Below the pieces are notes generated by a model. It did not search any database, was not told where the DNA came from, and saw nothing but the letters and a program-made list of their open reading frames with translations. The translations under genes and the position numbers were made by a program. Below are positions 32,173-45,099 of a stretch of 64,000 bases of DNA, piece after piece; within the stretch, counting starts at the first letter, position 1; each line of letters begins with the position of its first letter. This DNA is from Gnetum montanum (Eukaryota; Streptophyta; Gnetopsida; Gnetales; Gnetaceae): NCBI GenBank assembly GCA_015680685.1, contig MNCI01003660.1, positions 1,399,234 through 1,463,233 of the forward strand, given 5' to 3'.

Positions 32173-35072
32173 TCTATGTACTAAGTTTAATCTTCCTAAG
32201 TACTAACTCTAGCTTCACATATCCTAGATAAAGGTAACATCTTTTAATATTATCTTAGAATAAATCATATTATCTTTAGCATAGTTCTAATAACTCCTTA
32301 TTCAATCATAATCTATATTTAGATCATAATATAATAAAAGTCATGATATAAACTTACTTCATAGATTGAGATCAATGAATTAGGTTCCTTCAATTTCTTC
32401 TATTGATTTTTTCCCATATATGTTAAGCATAAACTTAAAATGATTAAAATTTTTGTTTCCTAATACTTTGATAAATATATTTTCCACTTAATAATCAATG
32501 TGAATTTGAAATTTTTGAACTTATTTTAGAAGATCCATGGAATCTATTCATGTATAATTCCACAATTCTAGTTCTATCTCCTTATAATTCTAAAGGAAAA
32601 TCCAAGTTGGAAGACCAATAAATTAAGAAAAGGGATGTCAAGCTTTTATTTAACTAACATGGACAAGATTATCATTTCTAAAATTTCAAACTATCTTAGT
32701 TTCATAGAATTTTGAAAGATGTTGAAAGTTATGTGCAAGTGATCTATTAAGGTATGTAGTATTAAGTTGTAAACCTTTATAATAGAGTTAAGTATAAGAA
32801 ATAAAAAATGGATTGTAATTAGCTAGTAAGAACATTAATGAAGTAAAAAATTTTGATAAATTTCTTTGAAGCATAGTTAGATGATATGATCCCATCATCT
32901 TTACCATTGAAGATGCTAGAGACTTGTTAAAGTTGTCTATAACACCCCCTCTAGCACTACCTATTACTAAAGAAGATGCTACATTAAAGAAAATTAGCAT
33001 TGAAGTAATAATTGTATAGCATAGGAAATCAAATAAACCAAAATATGAAGTTATTTATAGATCACAAAAATATGTTAGTATCACCATGATAGTGAATATA
33101 ATGTCATCGTAATGATATTCTTATTATTCATAGTGAATACAACAAGTAGCTTGTTGTGATTAATTATGACATGTTAAGTCATTTCTAAAGGTTGTGATGA
33201 TTCTATGAATGGTGCAAAGTCTTGAGAACTCTAGTCGTAATAACATATAAGCTACATATATCATACTTATGTTAAAGTGCACTCCTATGTTAAGGTACAA
33301 TAGTTAGTTTCTAAACTTAATTCATTAGCAATTACAAACAGCTATGATAGTTTAAAAAAAAGACTTGAAACTCCTTACAAAGGATAAAAGAATGCAAGTT
33401 CTTACTTCATAACATATGGAACAACAAGAAGATGATATGAATAAGAAGAGTGATGAAGAATAAAGACAGGTTCAAAAGACACCAAGTAAGGTAGAGAAGT
33501 GACGTTGGAACAATAGCCATAATAATGTTTATAAGTCAAAAGAGTTTATGAACAATAATGATTCATAAGATTATGAAGGTAAAATGTACAATACCAAAGG
33601 AAAGAACAAGAGCATGCAACAATGCTAAAAGATATTACTAAGTACAAAAATTATAATGACCACCCAAGCATTAAAATTAAAAGGTTAAAGAAGTGACTCA
33701 AAGTTAAGTAGCAAATGTTGTAGAAGATAAGAGCAATCTTTGCAATACAAAATTTAGTTTCCTAAGGTGGAAGAAAAGATTTAAAAAGTACCATATATAA
33801 TCTCATCTAGTTTCCTAAATAAGAAGAGAAGACCATTTGAAAGGTTATAATGGTAAGTAAAGAAAAGAAAGGATATGACTTACAAAGACATATTTCATAA
33901 AGTACAATCAATGGAAGGCTTACAAAGAAGTATGTCATAAAGCCTAATAAGCTAAGCCTAAGTGGCTTAGACAAATATGAAGAAGTAAGGACAATGAATC
34001 AAGTCCAAGTAAAAAATTTCATAACACATTGAATTAGGAATGATAGTCATAAGTATATTGCAACCTGACAATGAACAAGTGAATATGAACGAAAAGAAGA
34101 TGCATCACCAAGAAGAAAAACACCACAAAAACATTGGAAGTTTTTAGTAAGCTAGAACTTGGACATACAACAAGTCCAAAGATGATGTTACAAATTACCA
34201 AAATAAGGAACAAGTACTAAGTGATGGAATTAGTACAATGTAACTCTATTCATCATAAGAGTATTCATAAGGAGATTAGTTAGTAAGAATTACAATGCTC
34301 TCAACTGTTAGGAATATGAACAGCTACCATTACGAAGAGAGAAACAATCTTACATTTATATAATATTAATATTACTATCAACTACAAAAAATTATATATT
34401 CTTATATAAAATATTGAGGAATAGAGAAATTCTAATATGATAATTAGAGTTTTCTAAGGGATGTAAAACTAGAGACTTCTAACAACATGACATATGAGTA
34501 TAACATAAAGATGTACATATAAATAATTTGTAAGAGATAGAAGATGTATGTAATGATCAACATATTCATAGGCTTTGGACCTAATATTTGAAGCAATTAT
34601 TTTGAGTTTTCTTAGTTATAATGATGCATTTTATTTCTCTTGATTTATAATACTATCTATCATTTGATGATAGTAATAGATGTAAGTGTTATTGATGTGC
34701 TTATGTTGTTGACTCATGTAATTTAATGTTGACTTATTAATCTATCTATGATTTCATAATGATCATTGATTTGAATATTATTGATAATCTTATGATCTAT
34801 ATGATGAATAACACCTCTTCTATGCATTAGTTAAATGGTGTAATGATGATTGGTTAGATAATCAATTATTCTTTCTTTTATGGTTCATTTAAGTTATGCT
34901 ACTGTGTGTTGTGTATTACTAGAGGCAACTACTAAGTATATACTAACTACTAATTTAACATCTATTAATGTAATAAAAGAAAGAAATGTTGAGAAAAGAT
35001 GAAGTAGAGATATTATATTATTTATGAGGTTGTTATTATGCTTTGATTGTTCATGTACTTCATGACCTATGT
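32173..35072. other. AT-rich region without recognised gene
   Basis: About 2.9 kb, dense in stops on both strands. Short plus-strand segments near 32880-33000 and 33330-34200 have a Lys/Asn-rich, coding-like look, but no domain can be named. I see no RNA gene and no LTR ends. Confidence 0.5.
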
Positions 35073-35945
35073 TGATGAGCGATGGAGCGATCCCAACACT
35101 CTAACATACAAGTCACGAGTGCCAGCATGCAACCAAATCGTAATTTGTGAATGAACAATGTAATTATGCTAGTAATTGATGTTAAATTCAAGATCATTCT
35201 CTTCCCACTTTGAGCTAGTGAAGTGTAAGTGTATGGTTTAGCTCTTAGTGAGGTGTATGATTAACTGATGTTGAGATGCTCTTAAGTGCTCCTAAAGTAA
35301 ACATGATTGAATAAGTTCTAAGTTTATTTAAATAAGAAAACATAAAACCATGTTAACCTAGTGCAATGTACATCTAGTCCTAGTCTACCATACATGCCTT
35401 AGATTTATTTAGTCCTCACTAGGATTACCAAGTGGTATTACTACTGAGTGAATTAAGAAACACCACTAAATAACTACACTTAGCTCTTGAAACTAATCAT
35501 ATCCATATCTCTTACTAATGACATGTAAAATAAAGTGCTTTAAACAGTAAAGTATCAAGCTAAGAAAATAGTAAAAATTATGCTAGGTAAGAAACTAAAA
35601 CTAAGGAAATGCTACAATGATGGAAAGTAATCTTGATCTTTATTGTAGTTTTGAACTATGTCCAAGTATAATTTACTCAAATAAAACACCAAGAAACTAC
35701 CAAATATCATACTACAAGTATTTACTCTCTACTAAAAATATGAAATAAAACTACAAGAGTTTCCCTAAGACTCAAAATAAAAAGTTTTCGATAATGCACC
35801 CAAGTGTTAGTCTTTATAGGGTTGCATAGATCTCAAGACATCACATCAACAATGACGTAGCATGTACCTTGACATTGTATCTACAACATCGTTGCTACGA
35901 TATCATACATATAAGATCACATTACAATAAAAATTTACCTTATCA
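35073..35945 (-). repeat. 3' LTR of element F
   Basis: 873 bp, TGATGAGCGATGG...CCTTATCA. Most diverged LTR of the A/C type; it keeps the GAGGTGTATGAT and TAAATGCTCG-like blocks in degraded form and a CTTTATAGGG TATA near 35813. The U3 array is nearly lost (GATATCATAC at 35899). Confidence 0.7.
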
Positions 35946-35981
35946 TACCCCCATGACTAACTAGAAACTCATCCTTGAGTT
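35946..35981 (-). other. Polypurine tract and hairpin of element F
   Basis: TACCCCCATGAC on the plus strand beside the LTR, and AACTCATCCTTGAGTT at 35966-35981, the conserved stem-loop. Confidence 0.65.
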
Positions 35982-36157
35982 AAAAAAAATGAGGATAGAG
36001 TCCCTTATAAAATTTAGAGGTAGACTTGATTGTGCATGACTTAATAATTATTTACATGAGTTAGAATGCCACAGTGGTGTTTTTACAAAATATGACACAG
36101 TTACATGACAAGATAAAAAAATTATATAAAACAAAACTTGAAGTAGCTCAATGTATC

Positions 36158-38904
36158 TCATGTTCCAGGTAGTGGTGGCTCTTCCATTAGCTGCTTTACT
36201 TTGTTGATAGGCTTTTTGAATTGGTATCTATTAAGGAGTGCATAAATCTTTTCTTCCTATGTCCTTTCTTCATTTATCATCCATGCTTGTTATGCAATTT
36301 CAGATGGAGTAGGTACATCCCATGGGCATGGTAGTTGCAGAAACATTTTGTTGGCTTTTATGTACCATGCTACAAACTATTTCCTCTTCTTCTTAAAAGC
36401 TCTAGTTGTCTTTCTTAGCTCTTGGCAATCTAACATTTGATGTGTTAGGTTAGCTACTACATCCTTCTAGCATTGGTAGCTAGCTTTGACAATTTAAAGT
36501 TCAAAGTTTTCCACATGTAATTTCTATAATGCATCCTTTCAATCAACAAACTCCTTCTCATACATTACATAGACCACCACTACTTGTTGGTCTAACTCAT
36601 TCCTAGGCCTATTTACTATTAACATGGCTAGATTAGCATATTGGAGGTTTGCTAATCCCATGTACTCTATTAAATCTTTGATCTACAAGTCCTTATTTTT
36701 CACTTTATCTTGGTGGACATGGGCGAGGCTATCTAGAACTAGCTACTAATCTAGATTTTATGCATAAATTGAATTGATTTTAGCCTTCGCCATATGGATC
36801 TCTTTCTCTTTTATTTTTTGTACATGTCCACATAATCCTTAAAATGCTCTTTTAGTTGCTTATTTTTCTTGGCCTCATTTTACCATGCATTGATTTCAAT
36901 TGCAAGCTTTTAATGAATGGCATGGACCTCTCTGATTGATAAGGTTCTATTTTCTTGGGTCAAGCAACTCATATCCTAGTTGACATAGACTAGTTTTTCT
37001 TGGGTCAAGAACATTCTTCTACCTTTTGTTGTTGGTTAATTGAGCATTTTCAGTAGCTAGTTTTTATTTTCTTCTTGTAAGGTTATGAGAGCTTTAGCAT
37101 GTGCATATGTTTGTGCCTTAGCAATAGATGCATCCCACACTACCTTCTCTTTCTCTTCTCCATTCTCATGTTATGGTCAATCAACTACCTCATGTGGTTG
37201 GTTCTAAATTGATCCAATTAGTCTAGCACTATGAATTGTGCTGATCTATTCTTTCAACTCTCAAGATGTATAATTATTCCTACAAAATTTGCACTTCATT
37301 TTCTACATGCACCATGACCAACTTTCCTTTTATGGCTATTAAATTAGACTAGACTATAGTGAAATCACTAGGGATATCAAAAAGATTCTACATCACTTGT
37401 CCTATCTACAATAATCTATCTAGAATATCTTCATGCTTTGTAGAAGTTAGTGAGGTTCTGACAAGAATTTGAGCATCCCATGCTCCAGAGATATTAGCCA
37501 GTCGCATAACAAGTATGTTGAAAGATTCCTTAATGTGGTTAATGATGACCTCTACAACTCTTGCTACATATTGGTGTTGCATGACTACAACAATGGCACC
37601 TTCATCAATTTCAAGCATGACTTGGAATGATGCAACATTCCTAGATATCTATTGTGTACAATCATTCTCTTCTTTTACTTGGAGTGATATTTGCCACTAG
37701 TTGGGTCTATGGATATTTTGGGCCTTGTGAAGCTCTCCCATACTTTGTACAAATTAGCTCCTTCCCTTGTTCCCCAAGATATTGTTTCTACAATATGCTA
37801 CAGATGGCTCATGGATGGTCAATAATCTTGCAATGGCAGTAGTGGTACTTCTTGTTGTTATTTTTGTTTTTGCTATTACTCAGCTACTAGGTCTTGCTTA
37901 TTGTTACTAACTAGCAGCTAGAATGCTACCAATAAGAGTGGTACCTATAGCTCCCTCAATGCTTGCTAATTTTTCTACTTAATCCTTCTTTGGTGACACT
38001 AGCTTGAACATTTCTGCATAAGAAGCATTTTGAGCCCTCCTAGGGACATCATTGGTGTATCCTATGATTTCAGCTTGCTTGCATAACTTCCTAATGAGGC
38101 AAGGGAATGGAAGTATTAGCTTCCCTACCTTCTTTTCTTCAAACCACCTTTGGTTATTGAGGAAAAATAGATGGGTAATGTTAATGTTGAATTTTCCAAT
38201 TAGAATTACACTTCCTCTAGCCACATATGTGGATATTTTGTTGAGCCTATTTATTGGAAACAAGTGGTTTTAAAATATATCTTTTCCTTAGCTGTGAACT
38301 CGCTATAATCTTTTTCTTCTTTACCATATGCCTTGTGCAACCAAAACTGTTTTGCCTTAGTATCAGATCTTGTTGAGATATGTTCTACATTTGTCCATTC
38401 ATTTGGGATATTGAGGGCCTTAGAAATTGTCTCCACTGAGTAAGGTATAGATATTTCCTCAATTTTGATTGTTGCATCAACCTTTTTATTTTAACAAAAT
38501 TGGTACATTTTTCCTAGTTACCATTCACCACTATTGGATAATGTAGGCCACAAAGGAAATTCTTGGAGTTGTGTCTTCACTTCTTCTAGAGAAAACTCCA
38601 TGAAAGGACCAAATTTTAACTTCATAATGATTATGGGCATGATAGGCTTTTCTTGTATGGCTTGGAGGCATTCTGGTGACAATGTGAGGTGTTGTTCTTA
38701 TTTAGGTACTTGTGGAAATTTTGCCTCTCCTTGGGCTAAGAGCTTTATAGTAGGAGTCTATTAATGAATGCCATATAATTAAGCCTCATACTCTAAATGT
38801 TCCACTTGAGGAGTTTTTTTCCATACTTGGCCTCTCCCATGGCCTCTTGATCTCTAGCTTCCATGTTGGGAAGGTTCTTTAGTTGTTGGTCTCTTTGGGG
38901 CCAT
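36158..38904 (-). pseudogene. ORF2 of element F, longest copy (putative plant transposon protein-like)
   Basis: About 915 codons from MAPKRPTTKEPSQ at 38904 to LMEEPPLPGT stop at 36158. One frame from 38904 to about 38265, then one frameshift, and a single frame to the end with scattered stops. N-terminal third: QHLTLSPECLQAIQEKP, EFPLWPTLS, TISKALNIPNEWTNVEHIS, AKEKIYFKTTC...HLFPINRLNKIS, VARGSVILIGKFNINITHLF, KLILPFPCLIRKLCKQAEI. The run of a C-terminal 'F..LI..LC..A' after a 'G..I.VG..I' block is the pattern of the plant 'putative plant transposon protein' family. Central and C-terminal thirds are Glu/Lys/Gln-rich, heptad-like, probably coiled coil (about 36400-37100). Catalytic motifs of RT, integrase or protease are absent. 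Function unknown; env-like and gag-like roles are both unproven. Confidence 0.5.
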
Positions 38905-39177
38905 TTGTAATCAACAAAGGTTTGAAATTATTAAAGTGTTTACATTAGTTATTAATAGATTTTTATCTTCCTCATACCCTTGGTTGGATCAAGTTCTTAT
39001 CTTATCATGATTGTAGAGTTAGCAAAAGTTTCAAAAAGAAATCCCTTAGGTGTTGTATCATTTGTTACTTATGGCCTTCCATAGTTATTATTTTCTTACT
39101 TATTATGGCTTAAAATACTTGGTATGGTTCATTAAGAGGGTTATCTAAATATTTTTGTCCTAAGTTTGATTGACTAA

Positions 39178-40040
39178 TGATGAGTTGCAAGGTACCCTTA
39201 TATCCCACGATACGAATATGAGCATTCATGCGTAATCTAGTCAAATTCTGAGGATTAAGGGCTTATGCACCTACATAGAATAAGGATGAGTTATGCAGTC
39301 ATTATCTTCCCAAGCTTACTTGTAAGGCATAATTTTATCGTTAAGTAAAATTGAGGTATAGGATTTTTTTAATGTTTTTTATATTTTCTATCTTGGTCTC
39401 CTAAGTGTGTGAAATGAAAATATTTAGTTAACTAATGGATTTTTGTAACTCTAATGTTGTTTAAATCCTAATGCTAGCATCCATTCCCACTCTCTAGACA
39501 CATCCTGAACCAGTGTAACACTACTGTGATTACCAAACACTAGTCATTATTGGGTTACCAAGTGTTCCATGTATGCTTGAAGTGGTCATGCTGAGTGTGC
39601 TAATTTGTTGATAATTAATAATTTTATAATAATAACATTGATTAACTAATGAGGCCATCAAATAACAGTAAATAACATTAAATGCAATAATTAAGCTATT
39701 TTGAATGTTGCAAGGTTTATCACAAATTTTATTTTTATTTCGAAACACAAGGTGTGCTCAGGTACATAGTGCTCGAATAAAGATCCATTCACTCTATGAC
39801 TCCTACTACAGGCACTCAAAAATAATTCTAACTCTAGAAGAAAAAAACTACAAGAGTTTGGCTTAAGGATTGAAAAAATACTATGCAAAACCAAGCGCCC
39901 CTATCCCTTATTTATAGACAATGAGATAGGCTCTGACATTGCGTGTTTGATGTCGCTTGGTTGATTCAATACCGCATATCTAATATCGGGGGTCTAATAT
40001 CAGGGGTCCGATATTGTGTCACTTATTTGGTGACTGATCA
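39178..40040 (-). repeat. 3' LTR of element E
   Basis: 863 bp, TGATGAGTTGCAAGG...GTGACTGATCA. TATA CTTATTTATAG at 39907-39917; decayed U3 array at 39925-40015. It matches the LTRs of B and D rather than those of A, C and F, and no PBS lies on its left, so it is a 3' LTR and not the 5' LTR of element F. Confidence 0.8.
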
Positions 40041-41950
40041 TACTCCTACAATGGAATGAAAACTCGTCCTCGAGTTCCTTACAAAATATTGGGAAGGTAT
40101 GGGATTATTGACTGAATGACAATTGACGGTGACATGGAATGACAAACTCAAAGTGCCCAATGAACGAATTAACAAACATATTATAGCATTGGTGTTCATA
40201 ACCGTTATGGTGAACACTATACGTAGATGACATCCAGACCCTCATTTGACATCTTGAATAGAAAGAGAGAAAAGAAAATGAGATGCATTATTGCCAATGT
40301 TAAAAATGTGCACACCATTGTTCGTCCATGGCCACATGACTAAGCTTGTTCCTTGTGTAAATGCTCTTGCTCCAGTCCATCCTAAGTGCTCCCTCATCTC
40401 ACAGTCCATTGTTCATGTGATTTCCATCTACACACACAACAAAATCATGAATTAGCAAGGATAGATAAGATATAATGCAATTGATACCTTGCCTCGATAT
40501 GAAGCACATTGGCTAGGTTGTGGGTATGGAAAATACTAGGTTAGAGGTTTGTAATTGATAACTACCCAAGGTGTAGGGGTGAGATAAGTAATGGAATGAA
40601 AAACATTTTGTGATAGGCCCCCATGACTAAGAGTGAACCTCTAGTAGCAATAGGATGGAAAATGAAAGAAAAAGAAAGATAAGAGAAATAACAATCATGA
40701 AGCCAATATAAATGCATAGAAAGGAAGAGAAATACTAGGGTGAAATGAGAAATAGTTGATTGAGAGATATGTTTAAGGGAAAGAACTTAAAAATTGCACT
40801 AAAAAGGAATGCCAGTGGGTCCTTCCCAAAGCAGGCTCATGCCCTTTATGCCCTAACAAATCCACAAACCAAGAGTCCATAGGCTCTAGGAATGACATAT
40901 GGAAATAATAGTTAAAAATTCACCCATAAGAATTTACCAAAGAATAAAAATGCACCAACCAAGATATAGACTAATCATAAAATAAAAAATGAGGTCAAAT
41001 ACGGAAAGAAATATGGAAAGAGAAGAGAGAATGGAATGGAATCCTGAAATCAAGGTTGTGTAAAGTCCCTTGTGTATTATTCAATAAGGTGACTTAATAA
41101 AATTCAGTCCAAATATAGATTAAAAATTACCACATCCAGTGACCTCACATCAACACACTTGACCAACACATCCTCTTGAAGCAACAAGAATGCTTTTACA
41201 GAGCAACCACCATCCCAAAAAGAGAAGAATAGAGAAGCAGGAAGTGAGAAAGGGCCTTAGTTAAAGGGAACCTTTAGGCATGGGTAACATGTCTTTCTAG
41301 TGTCATAACTAGTGCTTTTAGCCCATGTTCCTTTATTATGTCTAAGGAGTGTACTTTGAATTCCCACCAATTTTTTTCTGAGTGGGAACCACACCATGCA
41401 AAGACTTATTTGATTCATTTAACTTTTTGATATTAGTTGACAACAGAGTGGCAGATAACCTATGAAAAATATCCAAGTACCTAAGAGAATAGCTAGCACA
41501 AATGTGTCAAATCCCCTTGAAGTCACATCCTTTTCAATCCATTTGAATCTTTCCTTGGTTTGAAGAATACTAAGCCACAAATTCATTAATAGGTTTGATT
41601 AGAAAAAGGAATAGTACATTTCCAAAATAAAGGGAGACCATAGAGGTAAATGAATGAATGGATGATGTGGACTCATTGCTTGTTTTATCAAGAGAAACCA
41701 TATCTTAGTATCAACATTAAAAGTTAAAGGTAAAAAAAAAAAACATTAGCAATCAACATCATTATAGTACAACCCACCATCATGAGCACTTATTATGTGA
41801 CGAGTGAGGATAAATCGAACAAAATGTAATAGAGAAAGAAATGGTAAAAATGTTAATGATGGTGTAAAACAAAAACAAGTAAAGATGAAAAATGCGTAAA
41901 ACAAAAGAGACAAAAGAAACTAAGGGCTTGGAATAATTAGCATTGGTGGC
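40041..41950 (-). other. 3' non-coding region of element E
   Basis: Perfect hairpin AACTCGTCCTCGAGTT near the LTR (40061-40076), the conserved box GGGTCCTTCCCAAAGCAGGC (40816-40835), and the CCCCTTGAAGTCACA block (41514-41528). No gene recognised. Confidence 0.6.
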
Positions 41951-43440
41951 CATCTCCCCCATGATTGAGTTGGAAGGACGAGATCCGAAATAATGATCAG
42001 GGCTGTCCATCAACAGAGGTAGTATTAGTACTAGCCATTTTGGGTGCATGGAAAGGTTTGGTTTGTTAGATGTTGACCAATAATTTCTTATTTAGGCTTT
42101 CAAGTTTGTAGATCATCATGGACCCTAAATAAAAATTTTTATGAATGATATAAGGTCATTCCCACAGCATTTGAAATTTAGTTCATTGTGGCACATGTGC
42201 AGGATTCCAGTAAAGAACCCTATCTCCTGGGTGGTATTTGACTTTTCCAATTATGAGGTCATGATGTTGTTTGTTAAAGGCATTATGCAGTTCATTGGAT
42301 GATAGGGTGGCTAATCGATTTTCATCTAGCAAGTTAAGATTAATCAACCATTCTTTCTATGCTAGACTGAGGTCAAGGTTAAGGTCACATGTTGTAGATA
42401 GTGTACGGAGCTTAGCTTGGATAGGAAGTGTTGGAAGTTTACCAGAAACTAACTCATAGGAAGAATAACCTATAGGGAGTTTCCATGTGAATTAGTAGGC
42501 CCAAAGAGCATCACTCAGTTTGGTGCTCCAGTCTACCCTATATTTGCTAATGATTCATGTCAAAATTTTTGTGATTTCCCTATTGGTGACTTTGGCTTGA
42601 CCATTCACTTGAGGATGATATGGTGTAGTCAATCTATGCTCATCTCCTAAGTGTTGCATCATCTTCCAAAAATTTGCACTTTTAAAATGTGTACCATTAT
42701 CAAAAATAAGTGCACGAGGTATGCCAAACCTATTTACAATTTGTTTATTGAAAAAATCATGTAGTGGTAGATGATGTACAGTTGGTAATGGCAGCTACTT
42801 CTATCCATTTTGTAAAATAATCAACAATAACAACAATGTATGCTTTTCGATTAGACATTGGTGTAATAGGCCCTATAAAATTAGTACCCCATATGTTGAA
42901 GGGTTTTAAGGGTTGAATCCATTGTTCTAAGGGTGTCATTCCCCCATTGTGTTGGTAGTGCTCTCAAGATTAGACAAAATGATGGGTGTCCCGAAATAGT
43001 GTGGGCCAATAATATCCTACAAGCAAGATTTTAATGGTTGTTCATCTCCCAGCGTAATGAGCCCCACAAGGGTCCTCATGAGCATATTGGAGAACTCACA
43101 ATTGATCTATGTTGGGAACACACCATCAGACCAAGCCATCAGAACACACCTTGTAAAGGTATTCATTGATTTCCATCAAATGTTTGACTTGGTAGAGAAA
43201 CTGTTGTTTCTTTCTAATGTCCAGCCCTTGTGGTGTTTCTTGTGTGAGAAGATAAGTAAGAATGCTACTATACTAATTTGTATCTATAGGTGATTGATTG
43301 TTTATTACACTTGTAAAGAGGAGTTCATTAGGTAAGCAATCAGAAATTAGGTATTTGTCCTCTTTGTTGTCCCATCGCAACTAAGATAAATGATCAACGT
43401 GAACATTCTCGATGCCCTTGCGATCTATCATTGTAAGATC
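41951..43440 (-). pseudogene. pol: Integrase of element E
   Basis: Core with FNIWGTNFIGPITPMSNRKA (first catalytic Asp position changed to Asn, about 42870), VDYFTKWIEVAA, the second-Asp region near 42700 (ALIFDNGTHF-like), and the ANGQAKV-like third region near 42600. C-terminal GDRVLYWN-type and WEG-type sequence near 42200. The N-terminal zinc-binding region near 43000-43080 is degraded. Numerous stops. Confidence 0.75.
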
Positions 43441-43790
43441 GAACTCTTACAAGATCACAAGCCATCGTATGATGCAAGGGCTCACCATTGGTTTATTCAT
43501 AAAGAATTGAATCACACTATGATATTTGTGTACAAATACCTTATAGCCTAATACATAGTGCCTAAAATTCTCTAGTGCAAACACCATAGCCATTAACTCT
43601 TTTTCTATTATGGTATAGTTGAGTTGTGCACCAGCAATGGTTCGACTTGCATAGTGGATGTAATAGGGACGTTTTTGATCATCTAACTGTGTAAGTATGA
43701 CTCCTAAAGCAAAATTGGATGTGTTAATCATTATATGGAACAGTCTGAACCAATCAAGAGCTTGTAGAATGGGTGTTTCTACGATCTTCT
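43441..43790 (-). pseudogene. pol: RNase H of element E
   Basis: Minus strand reads MINTSNFALGVILTQLDDQK (the first catalytic Asp position is Asn), YYIHYASRTIAGAQLNYT, EKELMAMVFALENFRHYVL, HKYHSVIQFFMNKPMV. Continuous for 94 codons, better preserved than B here. Confidence 0.8.
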
Positions 43791-44990
43791 ACTTCAAGGT
43801 TTGGAAAGCTAACTCACATTCCATGGTCCATTCAAAGGGTACATCCTTTTTCATTAATTCTACCAACGGTTTTGTAATCTTCAAAAAGTTCTTCATGAAA
43901 CATCTATAATAGCTAGTATGCCCAAGGAATGATTGGACATCTTTTATAGTTTTAGGTTGATGAGTGATTCCTTGGATGACTTTAATTTTTTTAGGATCTA
44001 CCTCTATCCCTGTTTGTGAAATTTTATGCCCTAATACAATGCCCTCTTAGACCATTAAGTGGCTTTTTTGCCAATTGAGCCTTAGGTTGGTTTCAACACA
44101 TTATTTTAGCACTTGCTCTAATCGGTCCAATGCTTGTTCAAAGTCCACTCTGTAGGTGGAGAAGTCATCCATAAAAACCTCCACACCATTCCCTATTTGC
44201 TGCTAAAATATACTGAGAACCAAACATTGAAATGTTGTTGGAGCATTGCACAAGCCAAACAACATCTACCTATATGCAAATGTTCCCCAAGGACTTGTGA
44301 ATGTAGCTTTGGCTTGGTCTTCTGGTGCTATTTAGATTTGATTGTACCCACTATAACAATCCAAAAAACTATAATAACAATGCCTTGCAATGGTATCTAA
44401 GACTTGGTCAATGAATGGCAATGGGAAATGATCTTTAAATGTTGTCATGTCTAGTAGCCTAAAGTCTATACACACCCTTCATTTACCATCTGTTTTAGGC
44501 ACAATAACTAATGGACTAACCCATTCACTGTTAGCAATGGGGTAGGTGAACTTGGCCTTTAGAAGTTGTTCAATTTCTTCCTTAACTACTTGCTTAAGCT
44601 TTGGGTTTAGTCATCTTTGTAGTTATCGTTGAGGCTTCATAGAGGGGTTAGCGTAAATTCTATATTGGCATATCCTAGGATCTATCCCAGTTAATTCGAG
44701 ATATGACCAAGTAAAGTCTTTTGACCATTTGTTTACCATCTTTACCAATCTTTCTTTTTGTTGAGGAGAAAGCTTAGCATTAATGATTACCAATTTTCCA
44801 TTCTTGAGAAATTCATACTCCATACCAGTGGAAAATGATTTTAATTTAAGGGGCTTCCACTTAAACTTGTCAAGAATTTCCAACTTCCCCCTGTTGATAT
44901 CTTTGGTGTCAGTACTTGGAAGTTGGCAATGGACTTGCTCTAATGCATCTATGCTATCGATATAGGCATAAATTAAGCTCTAGGTTGGTT
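43791..44990 (-). pseudogene. pol: Reverse transcriptase of element E with N-terminal lead
   Basis: Lead segment 44883-44623: MEYEFLKNGKLVIINAKLSP, KDFTWSYLELTGIDPRICQY. RT then reads through the WVSPLVI region near 44520, a DFRLL-type block (44460), a YSGYNQI block (44340), FGLC near 44260, FMDDFSTY catalytic Asp pair near 44165 and GIVLGHKIS near 44030. Stops and small frameshifts break it. Confidence 0.8.
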
Positions 44991-45099
44991 CCAAGCATAA
45001 AGTTGAATTACTCTCTAGGTTAGCTATCAACCACTGGGTGCCTTCCTATCTTGTGGCTATTGCATATAGGCATCTTTGTATGTCAGATACTTGTGCACA

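Larger units (their letters stand above)
35073..39177 (-). mobile_element. Element F: ORF2-bearing LTR element, 5' part lost
   Basis: 3' LTR at 35073-35945, G-rich tract at 35946, ORF2 38904 to 36158, then about 270 bases homologous to the ORF2 upstream region of A and C, cut at 39177 where the LTR of element E begins. Its gag, PBS and 5' LTR are not found beyond E/G and were presumably lost in rearrangement. Confidence 0.7.

Noticed and set aside
32700-34300. Degenerate Ty1/copia gag on the plus strand
   Set aside because: A short stretch near 32870-32980 vaguely recalls copia gag, but no zinc knuckle, protease or LTR supports it.
39178-40040. 5' LTR of element F
   Set aside because: It is of the B/D/E type, no PBS lies on its left side, and a hairpin and tract for element E lie on its right.
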